A stretch of DNA of 53,801 nucleotides, taken from the NCBI GenBank assembly GCA_947053655.1, contig CAMRTO010000009.1, positions 1 to 53,801 of the forward strand, in the 5' to 3' direction. The translations under genes were made by a program, and so were the position numbers. Source of the DNA: an uncultured Clostridia bacterium. Lineage in GTDB: Bacteria; Bacillota; Clostridia; Christensenellales; Borkfalkiaceae. The notes under the pieces were generated by a model that was given only the letters and a program-made list of their open reading frames with translations, searched no databases and was not told the origin of the DNA. Below are positions 17,002 to 26,600 of this stretch, one piece after another. Each line of letters opens with the position of its first letter. Within the stretch, counting starts at the first letter, position 1.

Positions 17002-17883
17002 ATGAAAAGCGGATTTATAGGAGTAATAGGCAAAGCCAACGCAGGCAAAAGCACGCTTATAAATGTGCTTGTGGGCGAAAAGGTTTCAATCGTTTCCCCC
17101 AAGCCCCAAACCACGCGCGACGCCATTATGGGCGTTTTGACAAAGCCGGAATACCAGCTTGTGTTTGTGGACACGCCCGGCATTTACAAATCGTCCACAA
17201 AGCTTTCTGATACTATGATGAAAACCGCGGAAACCGCGGCAAAGGATACGGACTTCATTCTGTACGTGCACGACGGTCACGCGGGTGTGACGGAAAGCGA
17301 TATTTCACTGATTAAGAAGTATCTGTCCGGCAACGTTCCCATGGCTGTCGCCTATACGAAAATAGACATTATGCCCAAGGAACGCATTTTGGAGGACGTT
17401 AAAACGCTGTACGAAAACGGTGTGGACTGCGATATTCTGCCCGTGTCGGCACGGAAATACACCAACTGCGCCAAGATAGAGGCTTATCTTGCCGATAAAA
17501 TGCCGGAGGGGGACAGGGTCATAACAGAGGACATTGTTTCCGATAAAAGCGCAAGATACATGGTTTCGGAAATAATGCGCGAAAAAATTCTTCTGAAATT
17601 CGATAAGGAAATTCCCCACGGAATAGCCGTCGCGGTAAACGTATTCGACCGCCGCCCGAACGGCACTTACGAGATAAATCTGGATATCGTCTGCGAAAAG
17701 TCCAACCATAAAAGCATACTTATAGGCAAACAGGGCGCGGCTCTTAAAGAGGTTTCCTCCTTCGCCCGCAAGGATATGGAAAAGCTGTTAAGCGCGAAAG
17801 TGTTTTTGACCGTTTACGTAAAGGTCAAGGAGGACTGGCGCAACCGCCCCAATCTTTTAAAGGACTTCGGTTACGACGTCTGA
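17002..17883 (+). CDS. era: GTPase Era
   Basis: A 293-residue Ras-like GTPase that binds 16S rRNA and helps 30S assembly. G1 is GKANAGKST (residues 10-18), TTRDA lies in the switch I/G2 region, G3 is DTPG near 60, and G4 is TKID near 118. The C-terminal half carries the KH RNA-binding domain (ILIGKQGAALKEVSSFAR). Length is normal. It lies 4 bases downstream of ybeY, and the two proteins act in the same ribosome-maturation step. Confidence 0.97.
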   Translation: MKSGFIGVIGKANAGKSTLINVLVGEKVSIVSPKPQTTRDAIMGVLTKPEYQLVFVDTPGIYKSSTKLSDTMMKTAETAAKDTDFILYVHDGHAGVTESDISLIKKYLSGNVPMAVAYTKIDIMPKERILEDVKTLYENGVDCDILPVSARKYTNCAKIEAYLADKMPEGDRVITEDIVSDKSARYMVSEIMREKILLKFDKEIPHGIAVAVNVFDRRPNGTYEINLDIVCEKSNHKSILIGKQGAALKEVSSFARKDMEKLLSAKVFLTVYVKVKEDWRNRPNLLKDFGYDV

Positions 17884-17945
17884 GAAAAAAAATTTCATAA
17901 ATAATTATCCTTAATTTTGCACAGTCTTTTTGTAAGGAGAATTAT

Positions 17946-18053
17946 ATGAACGGAAAAGACAGGGACGCGGCGGAGCTTGCCTGGAAGATGTTTGAAAAGA
18001 CGGGCAACGTCAGCTATTACATGCTTTACAAACAACTTGACGGCAGAAAATAA
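17946..18053 (+). CDS. yqzL: YqzL-like small protein
   Basis: A 35-residue reading frame (MNGKDRDAAELAWKMFEKTG, then NVSYYMLYKQL) with an excellent AAGGAG site 6 bases before the ATG. The pattern W-x-x-F-x-x-T-G-x(3)-YxLYK is that of the YqzL family, and in many Bacillota a yqzL gene sits between era and recO exactly as here. It ends three bases before recO. Function unknown. Confidence 0.82.
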   Translation: MNGKDRDAAELAWKMFEKTGNVSYYMLYKQLDGRK

Positions 18054-18056
18054 ACT

Positions 18057-18776
18057 ATGGAAACTGTAGTAAACGCCCTTATGTTAAGGGCTGTCGACTA
18101 TAACGAAAACGATAAAATTCTTACTTTGTTATCGGCGGAGCGCGGTAAAATTTCCGCCGGAATAAGAGGGGTAAAAAAGGCTGCTGCAAAGCTGAAATTT
18201 GCTGCGCAGCCCTTTTGCTTTGCGGAATACGTGCTTGCCGTGCGCGGCGGTAAATATACCGTAATAAACGCTTCGGAAAACGAAAGCTTTTACGATTTGC
18301 GTACTGACGTAAACAAATTTTACGCCGCGTCTGCCGTTTCGGAAGCGGCTATGGCTCTCACCTACGAAGGGGACGAGTGCCGCGGTATATTCTATGCGGC
18401 GGTGAAAGCGCTTTCCGAAATGTGCGGCGCTAACGAAAGCGAGGCTTTAATAAGCTTTCTGCTTTCCGCCCTGCAACAGTCGGGCTACGGCGTGCGTGCG
18501 GACGGCTGTCAGATTTGCGGCACGCCGCTCGAAGGCGAGGAACGGCTTAAATTCGATATGGATACGGGCGCGTTTACCTGTTGCGGGTGCGGCACTGGTG
18601 CGGGCGCAAGCGGCACGACGTACAATGTGATAAGAAAGCTTTCCGGCAAAAGCTATCGGCAGCAGCTAATCTCCGCCGACGGCGAAAAACGCGCTTTAAG
18701 GCTTTTGCGCGAGTATTTTTCTTATAAACTCAATTTCGCCTTTAAAAGCCTGTCGGAATACATAAGACTTCTGTAA
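18057..18776 (+). CDS. recO: DNA repair protein RecO
   Basis: A 239-residue recombination mediator that helps load RecA through RecF/RecOR. The N-terminal OB fold starts METVVNALMLRAVDYNENDK, with the usual basic RGVKKAAAKL stretch near 40-50. A zinc-finger-like set of cysteines lies at Cys151, Cys154, Cys175/176 and Cys178. The helical C-terminal part ends EYIRLL. It lies in the conserved era-yqzL-recO order and is closed by a 21-bp hairpin. Confidence 0.93.
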   Translation: METVVNALMLRAVDYNENDKILTLLSAERGKISAGIRGVKKAAAKLKFAAQPFCFAEYVLAVRGGKYTVINASENESFYDLRTDVNKFYAASAVSEAAMALTYEGDECRGIFYAAVKALSEMCGANESEALISFLLSALQQSGYGVRADGCQICGTPLEGEERLKFDMDTGAFTCCGCGTGAGASGTTYNVIRKLSGKSYRQQLISADGEKRALRLLREYFSYKLNFAFKSLSEYIRLL

Positions 18777-18820
18777 ATATGCGGCGGGACGGATTTTTTA
18801 AAATCCGTCCCGCCGCATAT
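18777..18820. terminator. 21-bp perfect hairpin after recO
   Basis: A perfect 21-base stem (18777-18797 with 18800-18820) starting directly at the recO stop. A T-rich tail is lacking on the plus strand, so it may act as a processing or stabilising hairpin as well as a terminator. Confidence 0.6.
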
Positions 18821-18877
18821 AGAGTATGTGTGGGTGGTATGCCCGTATTATAATGTAGAAAATTCGTTAAGTCAAGT

Positions 18878-18901
18878 ATTTTATAGAATATTCTATAAAA
18901 T
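18878..18901. promoter_or_regulatory. 24-bp perfect palindrome, likely XRE operator
   Basis: A perfect palindrome with half-site ATTTTATAGAAT, centred 19 bases before the XRE gene start at 18909. It overlaps the AT-rich promoter zone, so autoregulation by the XRE protein is the simplest reading (inference). Confidence 0.6.
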
Positions 18902-18908
18902 ATATCGT

Positions 18909-19121
18909 ATGGACAATAATTTTACGGTTATTTTAAACGATTTTTTAAAAGAGAATAATTTATCCCGTTCGGACTTTGCAAGAAGGATAGGTATACGCCC
19001 CAGTCAGGTCAGCGAGTGGCTTAAAGGCAAAGCAAAGCCCGGTTACGATAATTTGCGCGCCATGGCGGTTGCGTTTAACATTTCGGCGGATTACTTTCTC
19101 GGAATTTCCGATATTTATTGA
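18909..19121 (+). CDS. XRE-family helix-turn-helix regulator
   Basis: A 70-residue Cro/CI-type DNA-binding protein. The HTH covers about residues 7-60, with SRSDFARRIGIRPSQVSEWL as helices 2-3 and the usual closing ISADYFLGIS segment. The ATG at 18909 gives a normal family N-terminus; a longer frame from 18828 would read through the palindrome. There is no clear ribosome-binding site. The operator-like palindrome directly upstream suggests autorepression. Confidence 0.82.
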   Translation: MDNNFTVILNDFLKENNLSRSDFARRIGIRPSQVSEWLKGKAKPGYDNLRAMAVAFNISADYFLGISDIY

Positions 19122-19195
19122 AAAAAACATTGCAAACCGCGTTACCGGCAGGGTTTCCCCTGCGGATAATTTTTTTGGAAAAAACAGACAAACGC

Positions 19196-19224
19196 TTGCT
19201 TAAATAAGTTTAAAATATTATAAT
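19196..19224 (+). promoter_or_regulatory. Sigma-A-like promoter for ppdK
   Basis: TTGCTT (19196-19201), 17 bases, TATAAT (19219-19224). A GGAGG ribosome-binding site follows at about 19256 before the ATG at 19270. Confidence 0.7.
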
Positions 19225-19269
19225 AATATAGATATAAAAATATTTAATAAAATTTGGAGGAATTTTTAT

Positions 19270-21915
19270 ATGGCAAAGAAATATTGCTATCTCTTTACCG
19301 AAGGCGACGCGACCATGCGCGAGCTGCTGGGAGGCAAAGGCGCTAACCTTGCGGAAATGACCAAAATCGGTCTTCCCGTACCTCAGGGCTTCACAATTTC
19401 CACGGAAGCCTGCACGCAGTACTACGAAGACGGCCGCAAAATAAACGACGGTATTCAGAAAGAAATAATGACGTATATCGACAAAATGGAGAAAGCGTGC
19501 GGCAAGAAGTTCGGCGATAAGGAAAATCCTCTTCTCGTTTCCGTCCGTTCCGGCGCGAGAGCGTCTATGCCCGGCATGATGGACACTATTTTAAACCTCG
19601 GTCTTAACGAGGACGTCGTAAATACCATAGCCGCAAAATCCGGCAATCCCCGTTGGGCTTGGGACTGTTACAGGCGTTTCATACAGATGTTCTCCGACGT
19701 CGTTATGGAGGTCGGCAAAAAATATTTCGAAAAGCTTATTGACGAAATGAAGGAAAAGAAGGGCGTTCAGCTTGACGTGGAACTTGACGCGGACGACCTT
19801 AAAACTCTTGCAAACCAGTTCAAGGCAGAGTATAAAAAACAGCTTGGTAAAGATTTCCCCAACGACCCCAAGGAACAGCTTTTCGAGGCGGTCAAAGCCG
19901 TGTTCCGTTCCTGGGACAACCCCCGCGCAAACATCTACCGTATGGACCACGACATTCCCTATTCCTGGGGTACTGCAGTAAACGTTCAGATGATGGCGTT
20001 CGGCAACATGGGCGACAACTGCGGCACGGGCGTTGCGTTCACGCGTAACCCCGCTACCGGCGAAAAGGGACTTATGGGCGAATTTTTGACCAACGCGCAG
20101 GGCGAAGACGTCGTTGCCGGCGTCCGTACGCCTATGCCCATTGCCAAGATGGCGGAGGTATTCCCCGAAGTTTACAAGCAGTTCCTTAAAGTGTGCGAAA
20201 TTCTCGAAAAGCATTACCGCGACATGCAGGATATGGAGTTTACCGTCGAGAACGAAAAGCTTTATATGTTGCAGACCCGTAACGGTAAGCGTACCGCGGC
20301 TGCGGCAATAAAAATCGCATGCGATTTAATAGACGAAAAAATGATTACCGAAAAAGAAGCGCTCATGCAGATTGACGCAAAATCGCTTGACATGCTTCTT
20401 CACCCCCAGTTCGACGCAAAGGCTTTGAAGAATGCGGACAAGTCTAACGTAGTCGGTAAAGGCATTGCGGCTTCGCCCGGCGCGGCTGCTGGTACGATAG
20501 TATTCACCGCGGAGGACGCGGTTGTAGAGGGAAAGAAGGGCAAGAAGGTAATTCTCGTCCGTCTGGAAACTTCTCCCGAGGATATCGAGGGTATGAAATA
20601 CGCGCAGGGCATCCTTACCGTACGCGGCGGACAGACCTCGCACGCGGCGGTCGTTGCAAGAGGTATGGGAACGTGCTGCGTTTCCGGTTGCGGCGATATA
20701 AAGATGGATGAGGAGAACAAGAAGTTTACTCTTGCCGGCAAGACCTTCAAGGAGGGCGACGTGCTTTCGCTCGACGGTTCGACGGGTAACATTTACGACT
20801 GCCTTATTCCTACGGTTCCCGCAGACCCCAATTCGGGTTACTTCGGCAGAATAATGGCGCTTGCCGATAAATATAAGGCATTGGGCGTAAGAACCAACGC
20901 AGACACCCCCGCAGACGCTAAACAGGCGGCGGCGTTCGGTGCGCAGGGCATAGGTCTTTGCCGTACGGAGCATATGTTCTTCGACCCTGCGAGAATAGGC
21001 GCTTTCAGGGAGATGATTTGCTCAGACACCGTAGAGGAAAGGGAAGCGGCGCTCGCTAAAATAGAGCCTATGCAGCAGGCGGACTTCGAAGGACTTATGG
21101 AGGCTTTGGAGGGTCAGCCCGTAACTATACGTTTCCTTGACCCGCCCCTTCACGAGTTTGTTCCCACAGACGAAGCGGACATTGCGGCGCTTGCAAAAAC
21201 GCAGGGTAAAACCGTCGCGCAGATTAAGCAGATTATTTCCGATTTGCACGAGTTCAACCCCATGATGGGACACCGCGGCTGCCGTCTTACGGTAACTTAT
21301 CCCGAAATCGCCGTTATGCAGACCAAAGCTGTCATAAAAGCGGCTATCAGCGTGCAGAAAAGGCACAAGGATTGGAAAGTCGTACCCGAAATTATGATTC
21401 CCCTGACCGGCGAAGTAAAAGAGCTGGCTTTCGTTAAAAAGACGGTTGTCGAAACCGCGGACGAAGTTATTGCGGCTTCGGGCATCAAGCTTCATTACGA
21501 AGTAGGCACTATGATTGAAATTCCCCGTGCGGCGCTCACTGCGGACGCAATCGCGCAGGAAGCGGAGTTCTTCTGCTTCGGCACAAACGATTTAACGCAG
21601 ATGACTTTCGGCTTCAGCCGTGACGACGCGGGCAAATTCCTGCCTTCGTACTATGCAAATAAAATTTACGAAAGCGACCCGTTCGCCCGTCTTGACACGA
21701 TAGGCGTAGGCAAGCTTATGGAAACTGCCGTAACGCTCGGCAAGGGCGCAAGAAAGTCGCTTCACTGCGGTATTTGCGGCGAACACGGCGGAGACCCTTC
21801 GTCAATAGAGTTCTGTCACAAAATCGGACTTGACTATGTTTCCTGCTCGCCTTACCGCGTTCCCATTGCCCGTCTTGCGGCGGCCCAGGCAAATATCAAA
21901 AATCCGAGAAAGTAA
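19270..21915 (+). CDS. ppdK: Pyruvate, phosphate dikinase
   Basis: An 881-residue enzyme that interconverts pyruvate + ATP + Pi and phosphoenolpyruvate + AMP + PPi. The N-terminal ATP-grasp domain opens with the typical LLGGKGANLAEM and includes NLGLNEDVV. The swivelling phosphohistidine domain carries GGQTSHAAVVARGMG with catalytic His458. The C-terminal TIM barrel has the PEP/pyruvate site and GICGEHGGDP with the catalytic Cys836. These match the catalytic His455 and Cys831 known for the Clostridium symbiosum enzyme within a few residues. In anaerobic Clostridia this enzyme commonly works glycolytically in place of, or beside, pyruvate kinase. It is monocistronic with a good promoter. Confidence 0.98.
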   Translation: MAKKYCYLFTEGDATMRELLGGKGANLAEMTKIGLPVPQGFTISTEACTQYYEDGRKINDGIQKEIMTYIDKMEKACGKKFGDKENPLLVSVRSGARASMPGMMDTILNLGLNEDVVNTIAAKSGNPRWAWDCYRRFIQMFSDVVMEVGKKYFEKLIDEMKEKKGVQLDVELDADDLKTLANQFKAEYKKQLGKDFPNDPKEQLFEAVKAVFRSWDNPRANIYRMDHDIPYSWGTAVNVQMMAFGNMGDNCGTGVAFTRNPATGEKGLMGEFLTNAQGEDVVAGVRTPMPIAKMAEVFPEVYKQFLKVCEILEKHYRDMQDMEFTVENEKLYMLQTRNGKRTAAAAIKIACDLIDEKMITEKEALMQIDAKSLDMLLHPQFDAKALKNADKSNVVGKGIAASPGAAAGTIVFTAEDAVVEGKKGKKVILVRLETSPEDIEGMKYAQGILTVRGGQTSHAAVVARGMGTCCVSGCGDIKMDEENKKFTLAGKTFKEGDVLSLDGSTGNIYDCLIPTVPADPNSGYFGRIMALADKYKALGVRTNADTPADAKQAAAFGAQGIGLCRTEHMFFDPARIGAFREMICSDTVEEREAALAKIEPMQQADFEGLMEALEGQPVTIRFLDPPLHEFVPTDEADIAALAKTQGKTVAQIKQIISDLHEFNPMMGHRGCRLTVTYPEIAVMQTKAVIKAAISVQKRHKDWKVVPEIMIPLTGEVKELAFVKKTVVETADEVIAASGIKLHYEVGTMIEIPRAALTADAIAQEAEFFCFGTNDLTQMTFGFSRDDAGKFLPSYYANKIYESDPFARLDTIGVGKLMETAVTLGKGARKSLHCGICGEHGGDPSSIEFCHKIGLDYVSCSPYRVPIARLAAAQANIKNPRK

Positions 21916-21974
21916 ATTAATTAATTCTTATTGCCCGAGGTTTGTCTCGGGCAATAGTAAATTTAAGGAGAAGT

Positions 21975-22535
21975 ATGCTTACAAAAGGCACAGCGACGGC
22001 TTTGAAGGCGTTGGAAAGACTTAAAGCAGGAAATTCAGCTTACATAAATTCAAAAACAGGTATCGGCGACGTTTCGGCCGAAAAGCGCGCTTTAACGTGT
22101 AAAAACGGTCAAAAGCCTTATGCCGTTATAATCGGATGTGCAGATTCAAGGGTTATACCGGAATATATTTTTTCCGCAGGCATAGGGGATTTATTTGTCG
22201 TGCGGGTTGCAGGCAACGTCATAGACAGTTGCCAGTTGGGCAGTATTGAATATGCGACGGACCATCTCGGATGTAAGCTTGTGGTTGTCTTGGGGCATAC
22301 TCTATGCGGCGCGGTAGGGGCATCTTTTACGGAAAACGCCGGTCACGTTAAATTTGTAACAGATGAAATAAGGCGTGCGATAGGTGATGAAACCGACGCG
22401 GAAAAGGCATGTATTCTTAACGTAATGCAAAGCGTTGAAAAAATAAAAAAGTCAATAAAAAACACGGACGTTACGGTTACGGGCGGGCTTTACCGTACCG
22501 AAAGCGGCTTTGTCGACTTCGATTTGAAAATTTAG
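21975..22535 (+). CDS. Beta-carbonic anhydrase
   Basis: A 186-residue enzyme converting CO2 and water to bicarbonate. Zinc ligands and the catalytic dyad are visible: Cys55, Asp57 and Arg59 in CADSR, then His108 and Cys111 in GHTLCGA. The DLFVVRVAGN stretch (72-81) is diagnostic. AAGGAG lies 5 bases before the ATG. No promoter is clear in the 60 bases after ppdK, so read-through from ppdK is possible. The gene ends ahead of a strong terminator at 22611. Confidence 0.93.
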   Translation: MLTKGTATALKALERLKAGNSAYINSKTGIGDVSAEKRALTCKNGQKPYAVIIGCADSRVIPEYIFSAGIGDLFVVRVAGNVIDSCQLGSIEYATDHLGCKLVVVLGHTLCGAVGASFTENAGHVKFVTDEIRRAIGDETDAEKACILNVMQSVEKIKKSIKNTDVTVTGGLYRTESGFVDFDLKI

Positions 22536-22610
22536 CCGTTGTCTGACTTTTAACGTTATGTATTCGTTAAACTTGGTTTTCTATAAATTGCTATTATATA
22601 TAATGTAAAG

Positions 22611-22650
22611 AAATCCCCGTTGCGGAATTTTCCGCAACGGGGATTTTTTT
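22611..22650 (+). terminator. Terminator after the carbonic anhydrase gene
   Basis: A 17-base stem (AAATCCCCGTTGCGGAA with complement) and a run of seven T. Confidence 0.9.
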
Positions 22651-22656
22651 GCCTTT

Positions 22657-22850
22657 TGTCAATCTGAACGCCGCCTTTGCCGTCCCGAGCGCAGTGAAGA
22701 ATTTGAAAAAACTTTTTCTCCTTTGTCATCCTGAGCGTAGCGAAGGATCTGGAAATAAATTCTTCGCCAAAATTCAAAGCGACGGAGGGGTACGGCTAAA
22801 AAAATAAAAAAACCTTCTCCCTCTGGAGAAAGTGCCGCAAAACTATTTAT
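22657..22850. repeat. REP-like dispersed repeats
   Basis: This gene-free stretch holds degenerate copies of the REP-like motif: GTCCCGAGCGCAGTGAAGAA near 22683 and GTCATCCTGAGCGTAGCGAA at 22725. A copy of the AACCTTCTCC...GGAGAA inverted motif, also found at the window ends, lies near 22811. The short frames across it appear to be repeat translations. Confidence 0.7.
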
Positions 22851-22855
22851 CATAT

Positions 22856-22886
22856 AAAAAAGCTTTCCGCTACGGAAAGCTTTTTT
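22856..22886 (-). terminator. Terminator of the minus-strand XRE gene
   Basis: AAAGCTTTCCG pairs with CGGAAAGCTTT across a 3-base loop. A T-run follows on the minus strand directly after the stop codon. Confidence 0.8.
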
Positions 22887-23173
22887 TATAAACTTTTCAA
22901 AAACGAAATCAAAAGCTCTTTGCGCTTGGGCGTAAGCTTTGCCGCGGCAACGGCAATTTCTTCCTGTGCTTCCGTTCCGTCTACGTCAAAAAACTCTTTA
23001 AGCGTAATTTTCAGCGCGTCGCAAATCATTTCCAAATGGTCTACGCTTATGCCGGCCTGTCCAAGTTCAACCCGCCTGAGATGCGTTTGAGAAATACCCG
23101 CCATTTCCGCAAGCCTGTTTTGTGAAAACCCAGCCTCTTCTCTCAAAGTCCTTATTCTTTCACCGGTCTGCAT
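22886..23173 (-). CDS. XRE-family regulator with C-terminal helical extension
   Basis: A 95-residue protein. Residues 4-62 form a Cro/CI-type HTH (GFSQNRLAEMAGISQTHLRR as helices 2-3), and residues 65-95 are a charged helix that may mediate dimers. AGAGGT lies before the start. It is transcribed away from a strong rightward promoter (23248-23276), with three copies of a TTAGTC-TATA element between, so it probably represses that promoter and itself (inference). Confidence 0.85.
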   Translation of the reverse strand: MQTGERIRTLREEAGFSQNRLAEMAGISQTHLRRVELGQAGISVDHLEMICDALKITLKEFFDVDGTEAQEEIAVAAAKLTPKRKELLISFLKSL

Positions 23174-23190
23174 ATAGAAATTACCTCTTT

Positions 23191-23269
23191 TTAGTCTTAT
23201 ATGGATAATTATACTATAAATTTTTACATTTTCTTAGTCATATAATGTTGACAGGTTAGTCTTATAGTG
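23191..23269. promoter_or_regulatory. Three direct TTAGTC[T/A]TATA repeats, operator candidates
   Basis: Copies begin at 23191, 23234 and 23256 and share TTAGTCwTATA followed by a TG pair. The third lies inside the spacer of the promoter at 23248-23276, so a bound protein would block RNA polymerase. The adjacent XRE gene is the likely source of that protein. Confidence 0.55.
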
Positions 23270-23276
23270 CTATAAT
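23248..23276 (+). promoter_or_regulatory. Near-consensus rightward promoter
   Basis: TTGACA (23248-23253), 17-base spacer, TATAAT (23271-23276): a perfect sigma-A consensus. The next gene starts 395 bases downstream, so the RNA would carry a long repeat-rich leader or include an unrecognised small RNA. Confidence 0.75.
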
Positions 23277-23670
23277 GTGAAAACTATAAGAATAATGCGG
23301 AAAAATATCGGATTTTAAACTATCCGTCGCGTGCAAAGCGCATATTCAACGCTTGTTTTTACAGTAACGCTGCAATAAAAAGCTTTCTTCTTAGTTGTAA
23401 GCGTCCGCAAAGCGTACGGATGAGGGAACCGCAATGCCCCTCATTCGTTGCCCGCGCGGTAAAAAAGAAAGATTCTTCGCCAAGGCTCAGAATGACGAAG
23501 CAATGCAAGACTCGGAATGACGGAGGTAAACGTCATCCTGAACGCAGTGAAGGATCTGAAAAAGAAAGATTCTTCGCCGAGACTCAGAATGACGGAGGTA
23601 AACGTCATCCTGAACGCAGTGAAGGATCTGAAAAAATCAAAAACCAAGTTTTTTGATAGGGGTTGACATT
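23277..23670 (+). repeat. Long leader with tandem REP-like repeats
   Basis: Gene-free stretch before the surface protein. It contains a hairpin-forming GGATGAGGG...CCCCTCATTC repeat near 23418-23443, also found at the right window end. A 48-base unit is repeated exactly at 23516-23563 and 23588-23635 (72-base period), built of REP-like motifs such as GTCATCCTGAACGCAGTGAA. No convincing reading frame is present. Confidence 0.7.
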
Positions 23671-26600
23671 ATGAAAAAATTTAAAACAAGAAACTTATTT
23701 TTAACAGCATTGACGATATTGTGCGCGGTCGTTTTGGGTTGCGCAGTTTCGTTGAGTGTAGGTTTATTCAATAAATCCAAAACCGCACATGCGGCAGGTA
23801 ATGAAGCAACAATCACATTTGGCGCGCCATTGTATTATGGCGGTTATGATTATGGTGCGGCTATATCTAATAACGATATGGCAAGTAGTTTACCGAGTTA
23901 TATCACTTATAATCAATCAGGTAAGAAGATAGAAACATCATTTACTAATAACGGTGGTTCTGATTTTCAGAGAAACAGTATGATTGCCGTACCCATAATT
24001 TTGAATTTTACTGTAGCGCCTTATTCGGTTTATACTGTAAGTTACCATGTAACTATGTCAAATACGGGACCTTATGGTCGTGAGCACGGTCTTATAGACG
24101 GGTGGAAAACAGGAACTACCGGAGGTTTCAATTATTCAGGTGCACAATTTGCAGCCGGAAGACCATCTACAAATATAGATGGTCAGTCATGGACTTCATT
24201 GTTCGGTAATTATCCTGAAAGTTATTCATTTACAGTCTACAATGATGCAGCAGTAGACAAGGAATGTACTTATAATACTTTTTACTTTGTACATCGTGGA
24301 GATCACGTTAATACTTATACGTTTTCTTATGAGTTTGATACTGTTGAAGTTGATATAGAAAAAATATTACCTCCGGTAGCTAGTGGTTCAGTTTCGGAAG
24401 TTTATGATAATTCCGTTAAGACTTTTGCTTTTAATTATTCTACATCAAGTGTTACAGATATTGACGGTAATGTAATCAATTACGATACCGCATATAAAAA
24501 TATTGAAGCTACAATTGAAGCGGTTGATTATAACGGTAATACAATAAATGCAAGTTCCTTCAATTTAAATACAACAAATTTGGGTGGCACGCTTACAGCG
24601 ACGGAAGCGGGCAAATACAAAGTAAAATTCAATTTAAAACAAGACGCTAAAAACGGCGGAGTAGAGTGGACTACGAACGATACGGCAGAAAAGACTATTA
24701 CATTTGAAATTAAGCGCAAAGCCATAGCTGTGCCGACGATCCAAAATGATACGCAGACATATAACCGAACGGAATACTTGTTCGGCTTGTCCAATTACGA
24801 CTCCACTTTAATGAGCGTTTCAAGTTATGTTTCTAATAATGGCAGTACAATAACGTGGGACGGCACGACGAAAAAGTTCAAAGCAACGGATGCGGCGGAA
24901 TATACGGTAACGTTCCACATGGACAGTATAAACCACATCTGGTTGACGGACGCGGGAACGGAAACGTCGACGGACCAGACAAAGAAGATAACTATAGAGA
25001 AGAAGGAGATAACGATAAACACGACGCCGGCGTCGGGAACGAACCCGAGCTGGGGCTTGGGCGATACAGGCGACATAACGATAAACGCCACGGCGACGGG
25101 AATAACCAATCCGGACTTTGAACTGGATATCTATTACGTAAAGGACGGCACAACCAGTCCTTTGACGTTAGGGATAGACACAACGACAAACAAGTTAGAC
25201 GTATCTCAGATAACAAGCACGGGCAAATACAAGCTGTGCATAGAGTTAACGAGCGCGGCATCGAATAATAATTACAGTATCACGAACGGCAAGTTCGAGA
25301 TGCCGTTCGAGATAAAGTCCGGCGGAATAGATTTCAGCGTAATAAACTGGCAGTATTCGGAAGCCGGCGGCAACATGCAGGACCTGTTTGCATCGGGCGT
25401 GCAGAACGTAATACGGTATAAGCAGGATTCGACGGGCGCGGTAATAAAATACACGGTCGGCGCTATAATACCGGCGGGCGGATATCTCAGCATAGATACA
25501 AGCTATAATGCAAGCGGCTATACGAACGGCTTTTTAACGACGAAGGACGGAGCAACATATAACAGCGGTTGCAGCGCGGTAGGCAAGTACAAGACGAGAA
25601 TAGCGTTGAAGACAGACGCGGACCATTTATTTAAGAACGACGCTGCAAACAAATACGGCAGCTTCGGCGGAGACGACACGTCCGGCTGGTACGAGATAGA
25701 GTGGGAAATAAGCAAGGGCAAGGTAGACGCAAGCTATCTTAGCAACTTAAAGGATAACTTACAGTACCGCACGGCGGGCGGGGCATGGCAGACGTACGAC
25801 CCGACAAATCCCCCGCAATTCGGCAAGGGCGCGATAGAAATAAGGTTGGACCCTTCCAAATATCCCGCGGGCGTGACAAACGCGAGCATAACGGTAAACG
25901 ACAAGAACACCGCGATAGGCAGTTACACAGCGCAGGTAACGTTGACATACGACCCGAACTATGTGAACGAGGGCACGCAATCCTTCACGTGGGAGATATC
26001 GGCGCAGGTCATAGAGGTAGACTGGACTTCGGATTTCTGGAAGGACGGCAGCGGCAACAACGTATTGGACAGCAATAACGTGCCGTACCAGATAAAGGTA
26101 TTAAACATACCCGAAAGCTTGAAGCAGTACATAGAGTATAAGTACTACATAGCAGACGCAAGCGACCCTTCGATAAGAGGCATGTACATAGGCACGGGCG
26201 ACCAGGGCTTACAGGATTTGACAAGTCCGCCTTACAATGCAAGCTCTACTAACGCGGTATACGTGTATGTTGAAGCGGTAATAAAGAGCGGCGTAACGCA
26301 GTATAAGCTTTCCGATACGACGGGCAACGCATACGATTGCAGTATTCTGTACAGATTGGGCTCGACGAACACGCTTGTGAACGTAACGCAGAGCGTGACG
26401 GAAATGGAATACGGCGACGGCGCGTTGACTGAAGGAATATTCACGCTATACGATACGGGCATAGGCGGCGACCTGGACAAAGCAACGTATCTGGACGGAA
26501 TATACGTATACGACCCGAAGGGAACGAACCTCGGACTTTTGAGCGGCTTTGACGGCACAAAGGCAGACTCGGGCTTATATACGATAGAAATAAAGCTTAA

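Noticed and set aside
21916..21974. Riboswitch or promoter between ppdK and the carbonic anhydrase gene
   Set aside because: The gap is under 60 bases and only a short inverted GCCCGAG/CTCGGGC hairpin is present, too small to support a riboswitch.
23420..23656. Plus-strand reading frame of 78 codons before the surface protein
   Set aside because: It is a translation of the tandem REP-like repeats (repeating RHPERSEGSE), not a protein-like sequence.
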